64,000 bases of DNA from Plecoglossus altivelis (taxonomy: Eukaryota; Chordata; Actinopteri; Osmeriformes; Plecoglossidae). Within the stretch, counting starts at the first letter, position 1. Each line of letters opens with the position of its first letter. Under the pieces are notes generated by a model that was given only the letters and a program-made list of their open reading frames with translations, did not search any database and was not told where the DNA came from. The DNA is taken from assembly GCA_036571765.1 (NCBI GenBank), contig BROE01000013.1, forward strand, positions 15,756,525 through 15,820,524, written 5' to 3'. The position numbers and the translations under genes are program-made. Below are positions 1 to 16,744 of this stretch, piece by piece.

Positions 1-147
1 ACAGAGAGGTCTTCATGAAGGGTACTCCACCTGCTGTAGACTCAATAAGACAGAGAGGTCTTCATGAAGGGTACTCCACCTGCTGTAGACTCAATAAGAC
101 AGAGAGGTCTTCATGAAGGGTACTCCACCTGCTGTAGACTCAACAAG
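1..147 (+). repeat. Tandem repeat, three 49-bp units
   Basis: Units start at 1, 50 and 99 with acagagaggtcttcatgaag. The first two are identical and the third differs near its end (caacaag for caataag). The array may extend left of the window. Confidence 0.95.
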
Positions 148-2849
148 AACGATACACTTTCCACCAGTGGGGTAGGGGGGGGGGGCAGGGAATAAAAAGG
201 TCTACCTGCTCTGATGGCTGTATTGAACCAGTAACCAGGCCAGCTGACTGCCAGACCTATCTCCAGTGGCTGTGGCTCCTGGATGCTTCCAGCGCGATGA
301 CAAGAGGGGGAGACTTCAGGGCCACTGTCTTGTTGGGGTCTGGGAGACTAGACCCCTCATTTCCTTCGTTCTCTCTGTTATTTGAGATCTCTATGAAGTT
401 GCTAGTACTTGAGTAACGTCGGATGACATTAGGGTTACATGTGTGGCGTTACATAAGTAGCAATACATATGTAGCAAAACATATGTAGCCTTACATACGA
501 GACGTTGAATGAAGTTAGTAGAACACGTCCAACATTGTATAATATTATGATAATATTAGATGTCACAGGATGGTGGAAACGAAGCACATTTTGAATTCTT
601 GATGGCTGCACAAGTTCTGTTGTTTGAAGACAAAACATTGGAGTGTGCTAAAGGCCTGTCTGAGTTTGAGCACAACCATCCCTAGTGCCCTTTGAAGAGG
701 GCAGCTTCATGTCATTTCTCCCTCTGTGTTACTTATTGAATAATTGACCTTTCTGGTTTACATGAGCTAATGGGAGAAGTGGGTGTTTTCCCAGGAAGAG
801 GCCTTTCACTCTCTTATTCTGTTGCTCCGTCTCCCCCTTTCCCTTTCTTCCTCTCGCTCTTTTTCGCTCCCCCTTTCCCTTTCTTCCTCTCGCTCTCTCT
901 CTCGCCCTCCCTCTCCCTTACTCATATCCAGGCCCAAAACACAAAACACAAATTGTAAGGCTGCACTTGGCTGGAACTCCTGTCTCTAGAGAGATGGAGT
1001 CAGATGTGGTGGGAGGGATAGGATATGAGGAGGGAGAAAGGGAGGGAGGGAGGGGGGACGTAACAGGGGGAGGGAGGAGTGGGAGGATGGGATGGGAGAG
1101 GGGGGTGTAGCTGTTAGGGAGGCTCCTCTCAGACGCAGAGCCCCCCCTAAATATCCATCTGCTTCATGTTGACCCCTAATGGCGACTGTTTACCGCTGAT
1201 TACTGACTGCTGCTGGCGGCCTCAACGATCTCACCGGGTCACCAGAGGTTATCCCTGGAGGGGAGGGGGTTAACAGGAAGTCCACACATGGCTCCATTCA
1301 GGCTCTCTGTTTACAGGTGTTGGTCTACTCCGAGGAGTCCCTCTAGCAAAGCCAGCTGTGGTGCATAGCTCAGAGGCCTATCAGTATGAATGAGACAAGC
1401 CTGGGAACCGAGGTGAACTCTGCCGGACTACAACTCTGGAAAGAACACCAAGTGCTGGGAACACATTCTTATCAATAGACCTTGCTTTGTGAAGATAAGC
1501 ATGCTAAATACAGTTAAGAGGACTGTTGATCTCAATGATGGAGTCACAGCCTAGCATGAGAGAGCTCCCTCTTCTACCTCCCGGACAGTGAGTCGCCTGC
1601 AGCTCCTCGCTACCGCTAAGCTGTCCTAGCCAACAGCCATGAAGAACATCCAAATCCCCAGAACAGCCTCACATCAGTGCCTCTCGAAGTATCTGAGAGA
1701 GCACAGTTCTCGGCCCTTCGACCACGTGCTCCTGGAGCTCGTCTGGCACGCATGAACTCTCCGTGTCACAGCGCGGATAAAAAGATGCAATTCAGAGAGA
1801 GACGTTTAAGTCATATGGGTCATGTCGTTGATGGGTTGTATCTGTATCTGTTAATATGCAATGGTATCCAGAAAACAGCCATAGAACTGTGGTGCTGTGG
1901 CAGACAATATGAGAAAGAAGAGGTGAATGAGCATCTACGCTCAGCACAGCTAGCTGACTGCCCAGCTAGCAGGCCGGCTCTTGGCTAGCTCCTTAGCCAG
2001 CGCTTAATTGAAATGGCTGCCCTCTGAACTGGCTTCCCATAAGCCCTGTTGACAAATGGTGGACGTTGCCTCTTCAACCACACGCCGAATCAAGTTTGTG
2101 GTTGCGACCGCCCACCATACCGCTCGCTCCAGCCAGCCGTGGGCGGCCCCCACCATTGGGGTCTACCACCACCACCCCACCCTCCCGGCCATCCTTCCAG
2201 GCAAGCTTGGACTTGTCGTGTCAGCAGAACCAGTGGCCGGGTCTTGAATCGTTCAAACCTGAGTAAGAGGGGCTGGAGCTATTAGGACAGGGGTTTGATA
2301 TAAAGTGCAGTAGTTGGCAGAATTTCTTCCAGAGATACAGTTTTTTGTTAATTAGCTTTTAATCTACATACTCTCATTTGAAAACATCCAGCTCCTGATT
2401 TCCAAGTCAAGGTCTGTGAGCTCTCTCAGGGCGTGAGGAGGACGTACGCCAGGCAATTAACTCCAAAGAGGGATGATGTCTACTTGCGTCAACCAACTGT
2501 GTTTACAGCTATTCTCATCTGGTAGGCAGGCAGAACAGTCTCCTCAAATATGTGTTTTTATTAATGAACCGCCTTGGGTATTTTCTTTCGAAGAAATCCC
2601 AGAGTCTCATTCAGAAGCGCTGAATCTGAAAACAAGCTGCTCTGTGTGTGATGGTGCATCAGCCGGTTACAGCAGCAGACTCCTGCAAACCCAAAGGAGT
2701 GGGATGTCTGTCTGAGATAGACTGCCTCTATATTTAGCGCCGCAAGAGCTGTTTGCGTGGTGAGGAAGTGGGTGCACAGTGTGAGCATGGCGTTTATTGC
2801 ACGCCTACATGGATCCTTATTTTCCTGTTGGTGGAGCATGCAACCCATA

Positions 2850-2980
2850 CATCCAGCCAGCCTGCCAGCCTGCCATGATATAACCAGCCACACAGCCAGC
2901 CAGCCAGCTGACCATACGTCTAGCCAGCCAGCTGACCATACGTCCAGCCATCCATGTAGCCATGTAGCCAGCCAATCTGT
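2850..2980 (+). repeat. CAGC-rich degenerate tandem repeat
   Basis: Repeated ccagccagc blocks, with two copies of agccagccagctgaccatac. The long open frames here follow from the repeat. Confidence 0.8.
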
Positions 2981-3410
2981 TGCAAAACTGGATTTGCTTC
3001 ATTGTTGCTCCGATTCGCTCTCTGTTGTAGCAGCTGTAATCCTGAGAGACAACTCCTCAGTACAATATTACTCAACCAAACATACACACACGTGCACACG
3101 CACACACACACACACACTGAGGCTGCAGCTGAGAGTCATTCCCTAGCTCTTTTTTCATGGCGAACAGGCCCCTAATGTTTTCCTGGTGTGAATGTGCAGA
3201 ATGTGAGTGGGTGGGGTGTGTTTCTGGAACGCTACACTGGAAATGAGTGTCAGTGGTCTTCAGTGGGTGGATGGGAGGTGTGGATGAAGTGACATCACCC
3301 CACAGAGGGCTGTGCTGGCCAGACTGCCCTGCTGTGGAGGTGGAGTTTCCTTCCTGCTCGACCAAGAGGGCTGGGAGGGGCAGCGTGCTGGAGGGACAAC
3401 TGTGCTCTAC

Positions 3411-3775
3411 CATACTATACTATACTGTACTGTACTGTACTATACTATACTATACTATACTATACTATACTATACTATACTATACTATACTATACTATAC
3501 TGTACTGTACTGTACTGTACTGTACTGTTATGTGCTCCACTCTGCTGTGCTCTACCCTACTGTACTATACTCTACTGTACTCTAATGTACTCCACTGGCC
3601 TGTACGCTCTAATCCACTACTTTACTGTAATTCACTCAACTCTAATGTTCAGCACTGGACTGTACTATTTTATGCCAAATTCTACTGTACTGGCCTGTAC
3701 TCTCTGATTCTCTACTTTACTCTGCTGGTGTATTCTACTCTCGTATCATCTACTCTACTGTACTCTACTCTCTCC
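3411..3775 (+). repeat. ACTAT/ACTGT pentanucleotide array
   Basis: Near-perfect tactatac/tactgtac pentamers to about 3535, then a decaying tail of ctctactgtact-type units. It is open in several frames, giving Tyr-Thr-Ile-Leu translations that are not genes. Confidence 0.95.
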
Positions 3776-3840
3776 TCTCTCTCATCCTCGCCTCTACTGT
3801 GTAGTAGTCAACGTCATACTTGTACTGCTTTCATTATCTT

Positions 3841-3842
3841 CA

Positions 3843-3882
<40 letters not shown>
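3841..3882 (+). repeat. (CT)n microsatellite
   Basis: Almost uninterrupted CT dinucleotides with one ttt interruption. Confidence 0.95.
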
Positions 3883-4394
3883 AATGTTTCTATTTCCTGC
3901 TGGCACCCATGATGCATGATGAGATGAAAGGTCAGTGAACTGCTCACTCAAACACGCCACGGTGGAGCGTTGACGGATGGATAGGTGAACGCGTGTGTCT
4001 TTCCGCCTGTGTTGGTGTGTGTCTCACGCACAGCAGGCTGAGGCTCTGAACACTCTGAACAGTTTCAGATGTCCGTTCTGCTCTGCAATACCTGTCCGGT
4101 ATTGTCATGGAAACAAGGGGTGAATACGGGAACCTGCCTCCCTATCTCCAGTTCACCTCTCAATGGCTACCTGTTTCCGTCCCCTCCTGTAATTTTCCAT
4201 ACTGAAAACCTGTCATACTAATGGCTCCATATCTAGGCAGCGCTCCCCTTCTCCTACTGGGAATCTCTACTAAAGAGTGATGACGACACTCACGTATAAT
4301 GTGCCTTAGATCATCTATCCCAAGTATTACTGGCCATGGTGTTCACCATATTCCTGTCGATGTGGTCTGAGTCATGGGAGTGATGATGATGCAC

Positions 4395-4575
4395 GCAGGG
4401 GGCTGAGCTTGAGGCTGGGGCTTAGTGATGAGGCAGGAGGTGGAGGCTGGGGCTAGGGCTGGGGCCTAGAGATGAGGCCGTGGCTGGAGGCTGGGGCCTG
4501 GATATGAGGCTGGAGCTAAACGCTGGGGCCTAGTGATGAGGCAGGGGCTGGAGGCTGGGGCTGATGGCTCATCCC
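4395..4575 (+). repeat. G-rich minisatellite in rras2 intron 1
   Basis: Imperfect repeats of gaggctggggcctagtgatg, four or more copies, with variable spacing. Confidence 0.8.
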
Positions 4576-4804
4576 CCATGGATACCAGCAGTCTGAGGGG
4601 GCCAGCCAAGCTCTTCTTACTCTGGCAGAGTGACGTTAAGCTGGGCTAGCTTAGTGGAGAGACCATGGAGAGGAGGAGAGTATGAGGAGTTTTCTGGGAC
4701 TGGAGGGCAGGTGTCTAGACTGGGGAGGGTGAGAGAGATGCCGTTAGTGCTGCTGGATGCTAAGGGAGACTGAGAGGTGAGAGAAACAAATCTGCAGGGT
4801 ATAG

Positions 4805-4934
4805 ACTCTCTCTCTCTCTCTCTCTCTCGCTCTCTTTGTCTTTCTCTCTCTCTCGCTCTCTCTCTGTCAGTCTCTCTCTTCTCTTCTACTCTGCACTCTC
4901 TCTCTCTCCCTCTCGCTCTCTCTCTCTCTCTCTC
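4805..4934 (+). repeat. CT-rich microsatellite block
   Basis: CT repeats with tctttgt, ctgtcag and similar interruptions. Confidence 0.9.
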
Positions 4935-6353
4935 CAGCCACATGGCTGGCAGTGCAGTGCAGTGGAACATCTTCCATAGGCAGTGCTGCTAATGAATTAT
5001 TGAACAGTGGTGAGTGGACGTGACACAGGCCAGCATGAGCCGCATACAGAGCGACAAGAGACGCACGCAGCAGAGGGATGTTCAGAGGTCTGGTGCGTAG
5101 AGGAGGTGGAGGTGAAAGGAATGGAGAGATCCTGTAGGAAAGAAGAGAAGGTGCTAGAGAATGAGAGATAACAGAGTGGGTAGAGGGAGGGGGAAACGCA
5201 GAGGGGGGAAATAAAGATAGCAAGTTCATGTTTAGTTTCTGTCTTTACTAGCACTGCATATTCATACTCAATCAGGCAGCCAGCTGCTCAACTCTGTACA
5301 CCAACAAGGCATAGTTTCATGTACCTCAAGAATATGATTTATCTGGATGTCAAAAAGGAGATTGTACACGGTGAAACATGTCTTCAACAGGAATGTAGTA
5401 CGCATTGAATTTGACTTCACCCTGGGTACTCAAGGCATGCAAGGTCCTACCAAGGTCATACCAAGGTCATACCAAGGTCATGTCAACGTCTGGAGTGTTT
5501 CTACCTGTTCCTGGGTCAGTTCCTCTAGCTCAGAGGCAGCCAGTGCATGGTGGATGGGTTCACCATGGAGGACATGCTGTGTACATAGTCGTCAGCTGTC
5601 ATCACTTAGCCAGCCTCCCAGGAGAAGGGAGAGGCCCATAGAACAGGGGAAAAATTTGAAAAATGCACCCCCCTATAGAGCTCCCTCACCCTGCCCTCTC
5701 GCTGGCTCCACCCCAGTAATTAGGGTGCTGGGAGACCGTCACACAACAAAGCCCAGAGGTAGTTTTCAACCTATCATCAGTGAGCTTTGGAAGTAGTCTG
5801 TGTACCAGTCAATGTCTTTTTCGGGGAAATCAAAGTGTCAGGAGCTCAAAAGCTGCATTTGATGTTTTGTCAAGAGCACAAGAGGTGGTCGGTGTGTCTG
5901 ATACGTACTGCCTGACTGTGGACCGAACGGTCACATGACACAGTATTTACCCTTTGCCTCAAAACCAACCGACACTTTTTTGTCTATCTCCTGCATGAGT
6001 CAAGGTCACTCTTTGTGCTTTCTGTGACTTAACTACACTGCTGGGAGAAAGGAAAGGTGTGGGAGAGAAAGGGGCGAACGAGAGAAAGAGAAACAGTGAG
6101 CGAGAAAGAGGGTGAGAGACAGGCACGGATAGAGAGAGACACTGAGAGGGAGAGGGGATTGAGTGAGAGGGATGCGTAGAGAGGGAGTGCATAGTGTTGA
6201 CTTCCTACTTCCATGCCAAGACGTGTTTAGCTCCCTGCCACATCTGTCTCCTCCTGAATCATGTTTTCAAGTCTCCAGTCATATTCACTCTCGTCTCTCT
6301 TGCTATCTCCCCCCTATCTGCCCCCCTCCCCTTCTCCATTTCCCTCTCTGCAG

Positions 6354-10172
<3,819 letters not shown>

Positions 10173-11085
10173 GTGGGCCTTATCACTGTCACTCACCCAG
10201 CTACTGTTTATTGTCCCACCCCCATGCCTGACATCACATCCTGTAAGGATGACTAAACGCTGCCTTCTCCTCGTGCATGAGTTCAGCCCCTCCTGACATG
10301 GCTACCAGGAAGTGCTGCCCCCCCCCCCCAGGACTTCATATCTAGAAGATACTGACAAAGCCAAATCTTAACAAACACCACTCTACCTTCATCAATAATC
10401 AGTTTCACACAGAGAAAGTCCCTACACTAAACATTGCCTTTTAAATCAGCTTAACGAGTTCATTTTTTTGTATTATGAAGGACTTCTCTTGCCTTGTAGT
10501 GACATTTGTACTTTTGCCGAGATTGAATGAGAAATCTATGATATCCAGAATGTTGGGGAAAAGATTTCTTTTAGTTTCCAGTGTCCATCAGTCTAAAGAG
10601 AGAGAGAGAGACAAAGTTACGAAGCATTTTGTATGTTGTGCCATATCTGTTTTTACTTCCATGTGCTAATCCGCTACTGTACATATGTGAAATTTGTTGT
10701 GATTTTGAAAGTGCATTTTTAATGACTTATTAAATCGCCACAGTACAGTGTGTGAGGTTGGTGAGTTTGGTTTGACATACAATATATGAACATAAATGTA
10801 TTCACCTATGTACAGATGATATATATATATATACTGTACGGAAACTTAACAGTCCATGGAATGCAGTTGATCCATCTTTGCTGTTTGGATACTGCTCTCG
10901 TCTCTGTGGCCAAATACTGTAAGGTTTGTGGACTTATAACAGGCTTCAAACTCTATAAAACTTTCAAACACTTATTGATTTATTTATGCTGCAAAACAAT
11001 TCAATTGTTTGCTTCTCTGATATGTTTTTGATGATCAGAATCAAGTTTTCTTGATCGAAATAAATAACTTTCAACTTTTGACAAA
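10173..11085 (+). other. rras2: rras2 3' UTR (extent inferred)
   Basis: AT-rich non-coding sequence following the rras2 stop. An ATTAAA at 10729-10734 and a canonical AATAAA at 11059-11064 are candidate poly(A) signals, so the UTR would be roughly 0.6 or 0.9 kb. Further AATAAA hexamers at 11978-11983 and 12804-12809 leave longer forms possible. The end is an inference because no transcript evidence is available. Confidence 0.6.
11059..11064 (+). terminator. rras2: Candidate rras2 poly(A) signal AATAAA
   Basis: Canonical AATAAA hexamer, about 0.9 kb past the stop codon, in AT-rich sequence. It is the first AATAAA after the stop. A weaker ATTAAA at 10729-10734 is the nearer alternative. Confidence 0.55.
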
Positions 11086-14000
11086 GAGATCATACTGTAG
11101 GTTGGCTACTTTTCAGTAATACAGTATAACTATCGCTGAAAGCAAGAATGCTACAACAAACGGGTTTCAGAAGTGTCTTTCTGAGCTATCAGACAAACTC
11201 ATCTTTCTTTCATTATTCCAATTATACGCATATGAACCTTTGATGGGAAATGAGTCTATTAAAAATGTTCTTGGTTTTTGGCATATCCTGATATTCTGTC
11301 TTTGTCTTCATGACAAAAAGACAGGAAATAAGACGAGTCATCTGTGGATGAAGAGACGCCAGCTCAACCTTTCACCCTTCCAAGTTAACGTCGCCATAGA
11401 AACACGCCAACCTTAGCTTTTCTCCTGTCATTGTGTGGATTCTAGAGGGGATACAAAGGAAACATGATAGAATTGCATCATCGTGTAATTAACATAAAAA
11501 GAAAAGGATGGTAAATGACTCTTTCATGAACTTGATTCAATGTTTTTACTATACTTTTGTACATTATTTTCTTATCAAACTAGCTGACAAGTATTTTTCT
11601 ATGTCTGTTGTCAAATATGCTCTCATTTCATTGGTTTGTGTACATTTTGAGAGGAAAGTGAAATTTTCTTAGTTTGATTTTAGAATAACGGAAGGCTACC
11701 TTTAGCAACATTTGTTTGTAAAAAGCTGAAGCAACATTTTCCTTTGCCAGTCCAAGGTTGCACAGTTGTATATTTTATCATTCAGTTCCCCACTACCTAT
11801 CCCAGTCTTCAATATCTGTCTCTTTTAGTTGCCAATGGCTTGGTCACAGAACAGGTGATCACACATCACATTCAAAAGGAAAACATTTCTTCTTCCTTTT
11901 TTTTGTAGACTCAAATCAAACTATGTTTTTATTTTCACTTAATTGGCCCATGTTGCTTGTAGAGCTCCTGGTGCTAAAATAAAATCAGTTTTTCCAGTCA
12001 AATAGGATAAAGAATATTTTTCTGTTTTTTTTGTTTTCAAGCAGTGTATCAAGGTGAATTGAATTCTATTTGGATTTAAAGCTCTTAGGAGCTACGGGAC
12101 TGTTAGAAAGGAACTGGAGAAAACCATGTTGAATTGTTTCCCAGGTAGACCTGTTCAAGTGCTGCTTCTGTTGGCCAAGTTATTCTGTTGATCATCTGCA
12201 GAGAGACCTGGGTCAGTCTGGTCTACAGTCCGTCTGATCTGATTGGCTTGCCCCGGAACACAGCACTGGAAGAAATTGCTAGACAGGGGGCCACGTTGCC
12301 ATAGCACCCTAGAAAGAGCCTCATGAATCCATACTCGACAAATGGGAGATTTGGTTTGAGAAGAACACTTAAAGATCATTTTTCCATCCCTTCTGTTTTG
12401 TAAGACCTTGAAACTGAGTCATCATCATCAGTTTTTGTAGGAGTGGGTGGCGGCAATGAAGTTTGAAGAGGTTTAAGAAAGGACTTTTTTTTTAAGATTT
12501 AATGAACGAATCATGTCCAAAAAATTGACCATATTCATTGCTACAGGTTGCATCTGAACGTGAAAAGCAATTGTTTCCACACAGGAAACATACCAACAGT
12601 TGACTCAGCTGCGTATGCGCAATGGAATAATATTGTGCATCTGATATGGTATTATCTGATTGGTACAGTAACTGCAGAGCCTAATGTCACCAATCAGAGC
12701 CCCCAGACAGCTTTAGACTCTCCAGGGAGTGCAACTCTGCCCACCAGCCTGAACATGGTTTGGATTTGTACGGACTCCAAAGAGTCATGCAGAAGCCTTT
12801 TACAATAAAGAATGCATCTCATTAGTTCTCATTTGGGGCTCTGGGCTGTCCAAGGCCAGAACCATGCCAGTACAGAAGCCTGAGTGACAGCTGGCTACAG
12901 AACACCCATTCTGTCACCCCTTTCACAATCCTGAATCAATGATTCATGAAAGAATGAATATGGAGATAATGGTTTCAAATATAGCTGTGGACCTACGCTC
13001 CTTAACCTTGGATGAAGACTCCTGGGGAAGAGGAAGATGAGAGGGAAAGGTGAGAGATGAGAACGGGGGAACGATGAGGAAAAGGAGAAATCGGAGGCAG
13101 TCTTCCTTCTTCATTGTACCTCAGTGATGACTGCTCTCTCTCACACACAGGAGACAGCCTTTGATCCAGAGTGGCTTTCCATGGACACAAAAATTGCACT
13201 TTGTGTTCAGGTGTTAAAGCCCCCCTCTTTCTTCCGCATCTCTCCCCCACCACCATCCAGGTCTCTCTCCACCTGGTTGGCTGACTGCTCTCCTCCCACT
13301 CCTGAGCACCTAGTTGATGTGGAACATTGGATCTGAAAGACCAGGGGGAGACAAAGGAATCAGGAGAGGGGGGGGGGATGGTTGGCTTGATAAAAGTCTT
13401 CCAAAGCAACAATACTGACTGCATGGTGTTTGACTATCAAACATCTCGTTATCAAGAATATGGTTTAAAGCTCTTTGTTATTGTGTTGGATGTGTCATCG
13501 GGGATGAACCACATTCGTTCCTCAGCCAACATTCGACCTCTCCTTCTCATTTCCTCTCCCTCCTCCTCCCTTCCACTCGCCTGTCTTTTTTCTTGTACCC
13601 TTTCACATTTAATTTATTGCGGGGAGACGGCATTCTACAGTCTACATCACACCGCATATACGTCACGGAAAGTCACTAAGCTGAAGAAGAGAAAAGAACC
13701 GTTTTAATAGGAGATGAAGGCGTTCCTGTTATCAGATGATCTGATGGGACATACTGCACGCTGTTGCTGTGGTAGCAACTGCTGCCAGACATGCTTTCCA
13801 AATTGGCGTAATTAAAAGTTAAGCTACGCCATTGCCACACATGCTGTATTTGTAAAGACACTTTCTAGAGTTTCTCTTCACCTGGATAGCCATCAGCATT
13901 CCTCTTTCTCTTCACAACCATTGTATTTCTGTCCGCTTTCTCTTCAAGGTAATAGTGGAATGTAGAACTGCTGTGCGCAATTGATCCTGTTCTTGAATCT

Positions 14001-15701
14001 ATCCAATCAGAATTTTAATGAGGTACTTCCCTGCTACAGGGTGCTCTGTTTCACCTGGACACAAACGTCCCCCCCCCTGCCTTGAGCTGTGTTCATCCAT
14101 CGATGGGAGATTAAGATTTGAATATGTCGACTAGCGCTTTGCCATTTCAAACATCCTGTCAAATGGAACCTTTTACGAGCACGACTGCCACTTTGGCCCA
14201 GTCAGTTGTGTGCTCCCCGCCGCCGAGCCCCTGCGGTCTTGCTCGGCTCCTCAGCTCAGTTGTCAGGGAGTCAGCCTCTTTGTCCATTGAGCCAGGCAGG
14301 GTTGGGCCCCGCCCACGGCCCTGAAGGAGCCCTTTTCAGACCAACAAGGTCTGCTGACGCCCTCTCAAACAGCTAAAGCTCTCTCCATTGACACGGGGGT
14401 GAGGGTGGGGAGAAGGAGAGGGGGGCAACCCAATCATATTGACTTCCTGTCCTCAGTGAATCCCAGATTCCCCCCCCTCAGTGTCTCAGTGAAAGATCTG
14501 GACTTGAATTTGGCACCAAGTCTCACTCCGGAAGGCAAGCGTCCAAACCAGCTGCTTAGGATATCTGGCTCGTGAGACCGGTCTATGTGGTCACCTCATT
14601 CTTGTCACTGCCAGACCTCTCTCGGTGAGGACGGACTTTGTATCGTATATATTCACTCCCCTGAGCGGTCCTGCCAGGCTCTTAGAAAGGTGTTGAATTG
14701 TAGAATCTGACCATCTGGGTTTGGTCATAAAAGGAACACAGGCAACAGTATCATGTCGAGTTTGAAGTCAGTGAATTTGATTATGTCATCAATTTGACTT
14801 GAGTACCCCTTTATATCTGAGTGGAAACTTCCACTGAGGGTTTATTTGATCAAAAAACATTTTAGATAGAACCAAAGGCTTTTGTTGCTACAGGTCAACT
14901 GTTTGCAAAACATTTTTGAATCAATTAAATAACGTGTGTGTTGGATAGGGGTGTGAAGAAGGTGTTTTACTAAACAATAGCGTAAATTCCAGTACAATGT
15001 CTTCCATTTTTGTTCTGAAACCAATGGAAACATACCTGAAGTAATAGAGAGGGTGTTCAGTCAAAAAAATTCAGTTTTATCAAGCGCATTGTTTAATTAT
15101 CATACCATTCGTAATAAAGCCTGTTGTTTAAGACAGCAAATAGCTTATTCCATTAAAATATATAGAATAACTGATTGATGACTCGTCTAGAAAATGTGTA
15201 GTGATCAGCACTGATACAGACAAAATAGTTATTTACATCAACACATAGTTGATGTTATTAGGATTATGCACGTTCAACCATTCTTACCTTTGCTTAATAA
15301 ACTAACATGACGAAACGTGCGTACTTTTCTCGAAACTATTGTAGAGGCAGTCATAGTCTACTAATGTGAATTATCACCATAGCATGATAAACTGAATAAA
15401 AGCACAACTTAATTATGTATAGGACGTAGAATGACTTTTGGCTCACGTAGGTTGAGCGCATCGGTCCCTTCTCATTGTAAATGGTATAGCCCATACAGTG
15501 TGTATCCCTGAAAAATATATATGTGCATCACATTTTCACTGTCGCTTAAAGGGGTAAGGGTAGTAGTCTTCGGTGAGGGATAGTGTGGGATACTCTTGAT
15601 TTAGAGGAATCATATCTAGGACTCGTACGGTCTACCCATCAGTGGAGCCTTTGTTTGCTGCCGTCTCATTAAAACCTTATTAGTAGCTGTGTGTCAGAGT
15701 C
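11086..15701. other. Region between rras2 and the candidate tub exon 1a: no gene recognised
   Basis: No frame here resembles a known protein, and open frames are short and unspliced. The sequence is AT-rich to about 14.0 kb. A GC-richer patch at about 14190-14330 contains a GC-box-like ccccgccc and several CpGs and could be regulatory, but this is weak. Extra AATAAA hexamers at 11978 and 12804 could extend the rras2 3' UTR. Confidence 0.6.
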
Positions 15702-15757
15702 ATGGATGGAGTCGGCGGCAGCAGGAGTATGTCTTACAGCCGATGGAGTTATGACAG
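15702..15757 (+). CDS. tub: Candidate alternative first coding exon of tub
   Basis: A 56-nt open segment starts at an ATG in strong context (G at -3, G at +4) and encodes MDGVGGSRSMSYSRWSYD plus two bases AG. It is followed by a consensus donor AG|gtgaga. The phase (two bases over) and the AG remainder are the same as at the recognised tub exon 1 end (36810). Joining it to exon 2 at 40552 therefore restores Ser and continues TLDDEGSNLRQQKLDRQ. Mammalian TUB is known to use alternative first exons with different N-termini. What is seen is the ORF, start context, donor and phase; assignment to tub is inferred. It could instead be a chance ORF or a first exon of another transcript. Confidence 0.5.
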
Positions 15758-16744
15758 GTGAGATGTCGCGCAAGCTTCATGCGTAATGTAAGCCGATATC
15801 ATTCGCACAAACTGTCTTCATTTTTGTGTTATTTGGGTCGTTTGGTCATATCGCTACGATTTACAAGTTATCAGAATCAGGATGTGGTTTTATTGCCATG
15901 TAAGTTTTCACAACACGGAATTTACTGTATATACTGCAGACTCGTGATTGACAACCGCTAAAGACAAAGTCGACAGGTGCTTTTGACCTGATAAGAGAGC
16001 GGCATATGGATGCATTTAGTGCATTTTCGTAACTGCTATTGATTAATGGTTTATTTTGACTATGTACAGATGTGACCTACTTACTCCTATCTTGCTTGGA
16101 CTTCTAAAATGTAAGAGAAACACATTTTGTCTTTCACTCCTAGTATCGCATATTACACTGAAGTGCATTCTCGAGAAGGACTGTATGCAATAAACTTGCA
16201 AGACATTACAATTTTTCTAAAACAATGGATTGGAATGTGATAAATAATAGGCCTTTGCAACATCAATCTATTGAGACTAACAGTAACTTAGCTGTTATGA
16301 CTAAGGTTTTAGATGTCCTGTACTCATCTCAGCTGTGAGTCTCACGCACTTGAATGACGTTGGGTAATGTCAAGTACGACACAAAATATAAGAGGCAGAT
16401 GTTCTACAACTAGTAGCTTCTCTGTCATTTTGTACACATCCATCTCCCACCTGCAGTAGTTTGCAGTTACATGTGTGTACAGTATGGGGGTGACAGGCAC
16501 AAGCAGCATGCATGCTGTTGGGTCTGTGTGAAGCCACAGTGATTGGTATTCCATAACTGTGCTTTGGCATCCCAAGAGATGGCAGTTATAAGCCTCAGGT
16601 CTCCTTTCACTTCATACATTTTCTCTCAGTCCTGTTGAACAATACGAGGGAGAGAGGAGCGTGTGGGGAGGGGAGAATATATATAAATACATACATTAAT
16701 AAAATAATAAATATTATAAACCTTAAATATATAATACTAGTTAT

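Larger units (their letters stand above)
1..6353 (+). other. rras2: rras2 intron 1 (3' part)
   Basis: No exon-like reading frame was recognised. It holds a 3 x 49 bp tandem repeat at the left edge, a G-rich purine block (1012-1110), a CAGC-rich stretch (2850-2980), an ACTAT/ACTGT pentanucleotide array (3411-3775), CT tracts (3841-3882, 4805-4934), a G-rich minisatellite (4395-4575) and three 11-bp spaced CCAAGGTCA copies (5450-5480). It is called intron because the first codon read downstream is exon 2 of rras2 and no P-loop exon is visible here. Confidence 0.8.

Noticed and set aside
3247..3919. Long open frames with Tyr-Thr-Ile-Leu and Ser-Thr-Leu-Leu repeats
   Set aside because: They are translations of the ACTAT/ACTGT pentanucleotide array with no homology, splice signals or codon bias.
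1..6353. Search for rras2 exon 1 (P-loop GGGGVGKS) inside the window
   Set aside because: No frame on the + strand shows a YRLVVVGGGGVGKSALT-like sequence, so exon 1 must lie upstream.
13002..13424. 140-codon minus-strand frame between rras2 and the 15.7-kb exon
   Set aside because: No recognisable motif, compositionally biased and without supporting splice or promoter signals.
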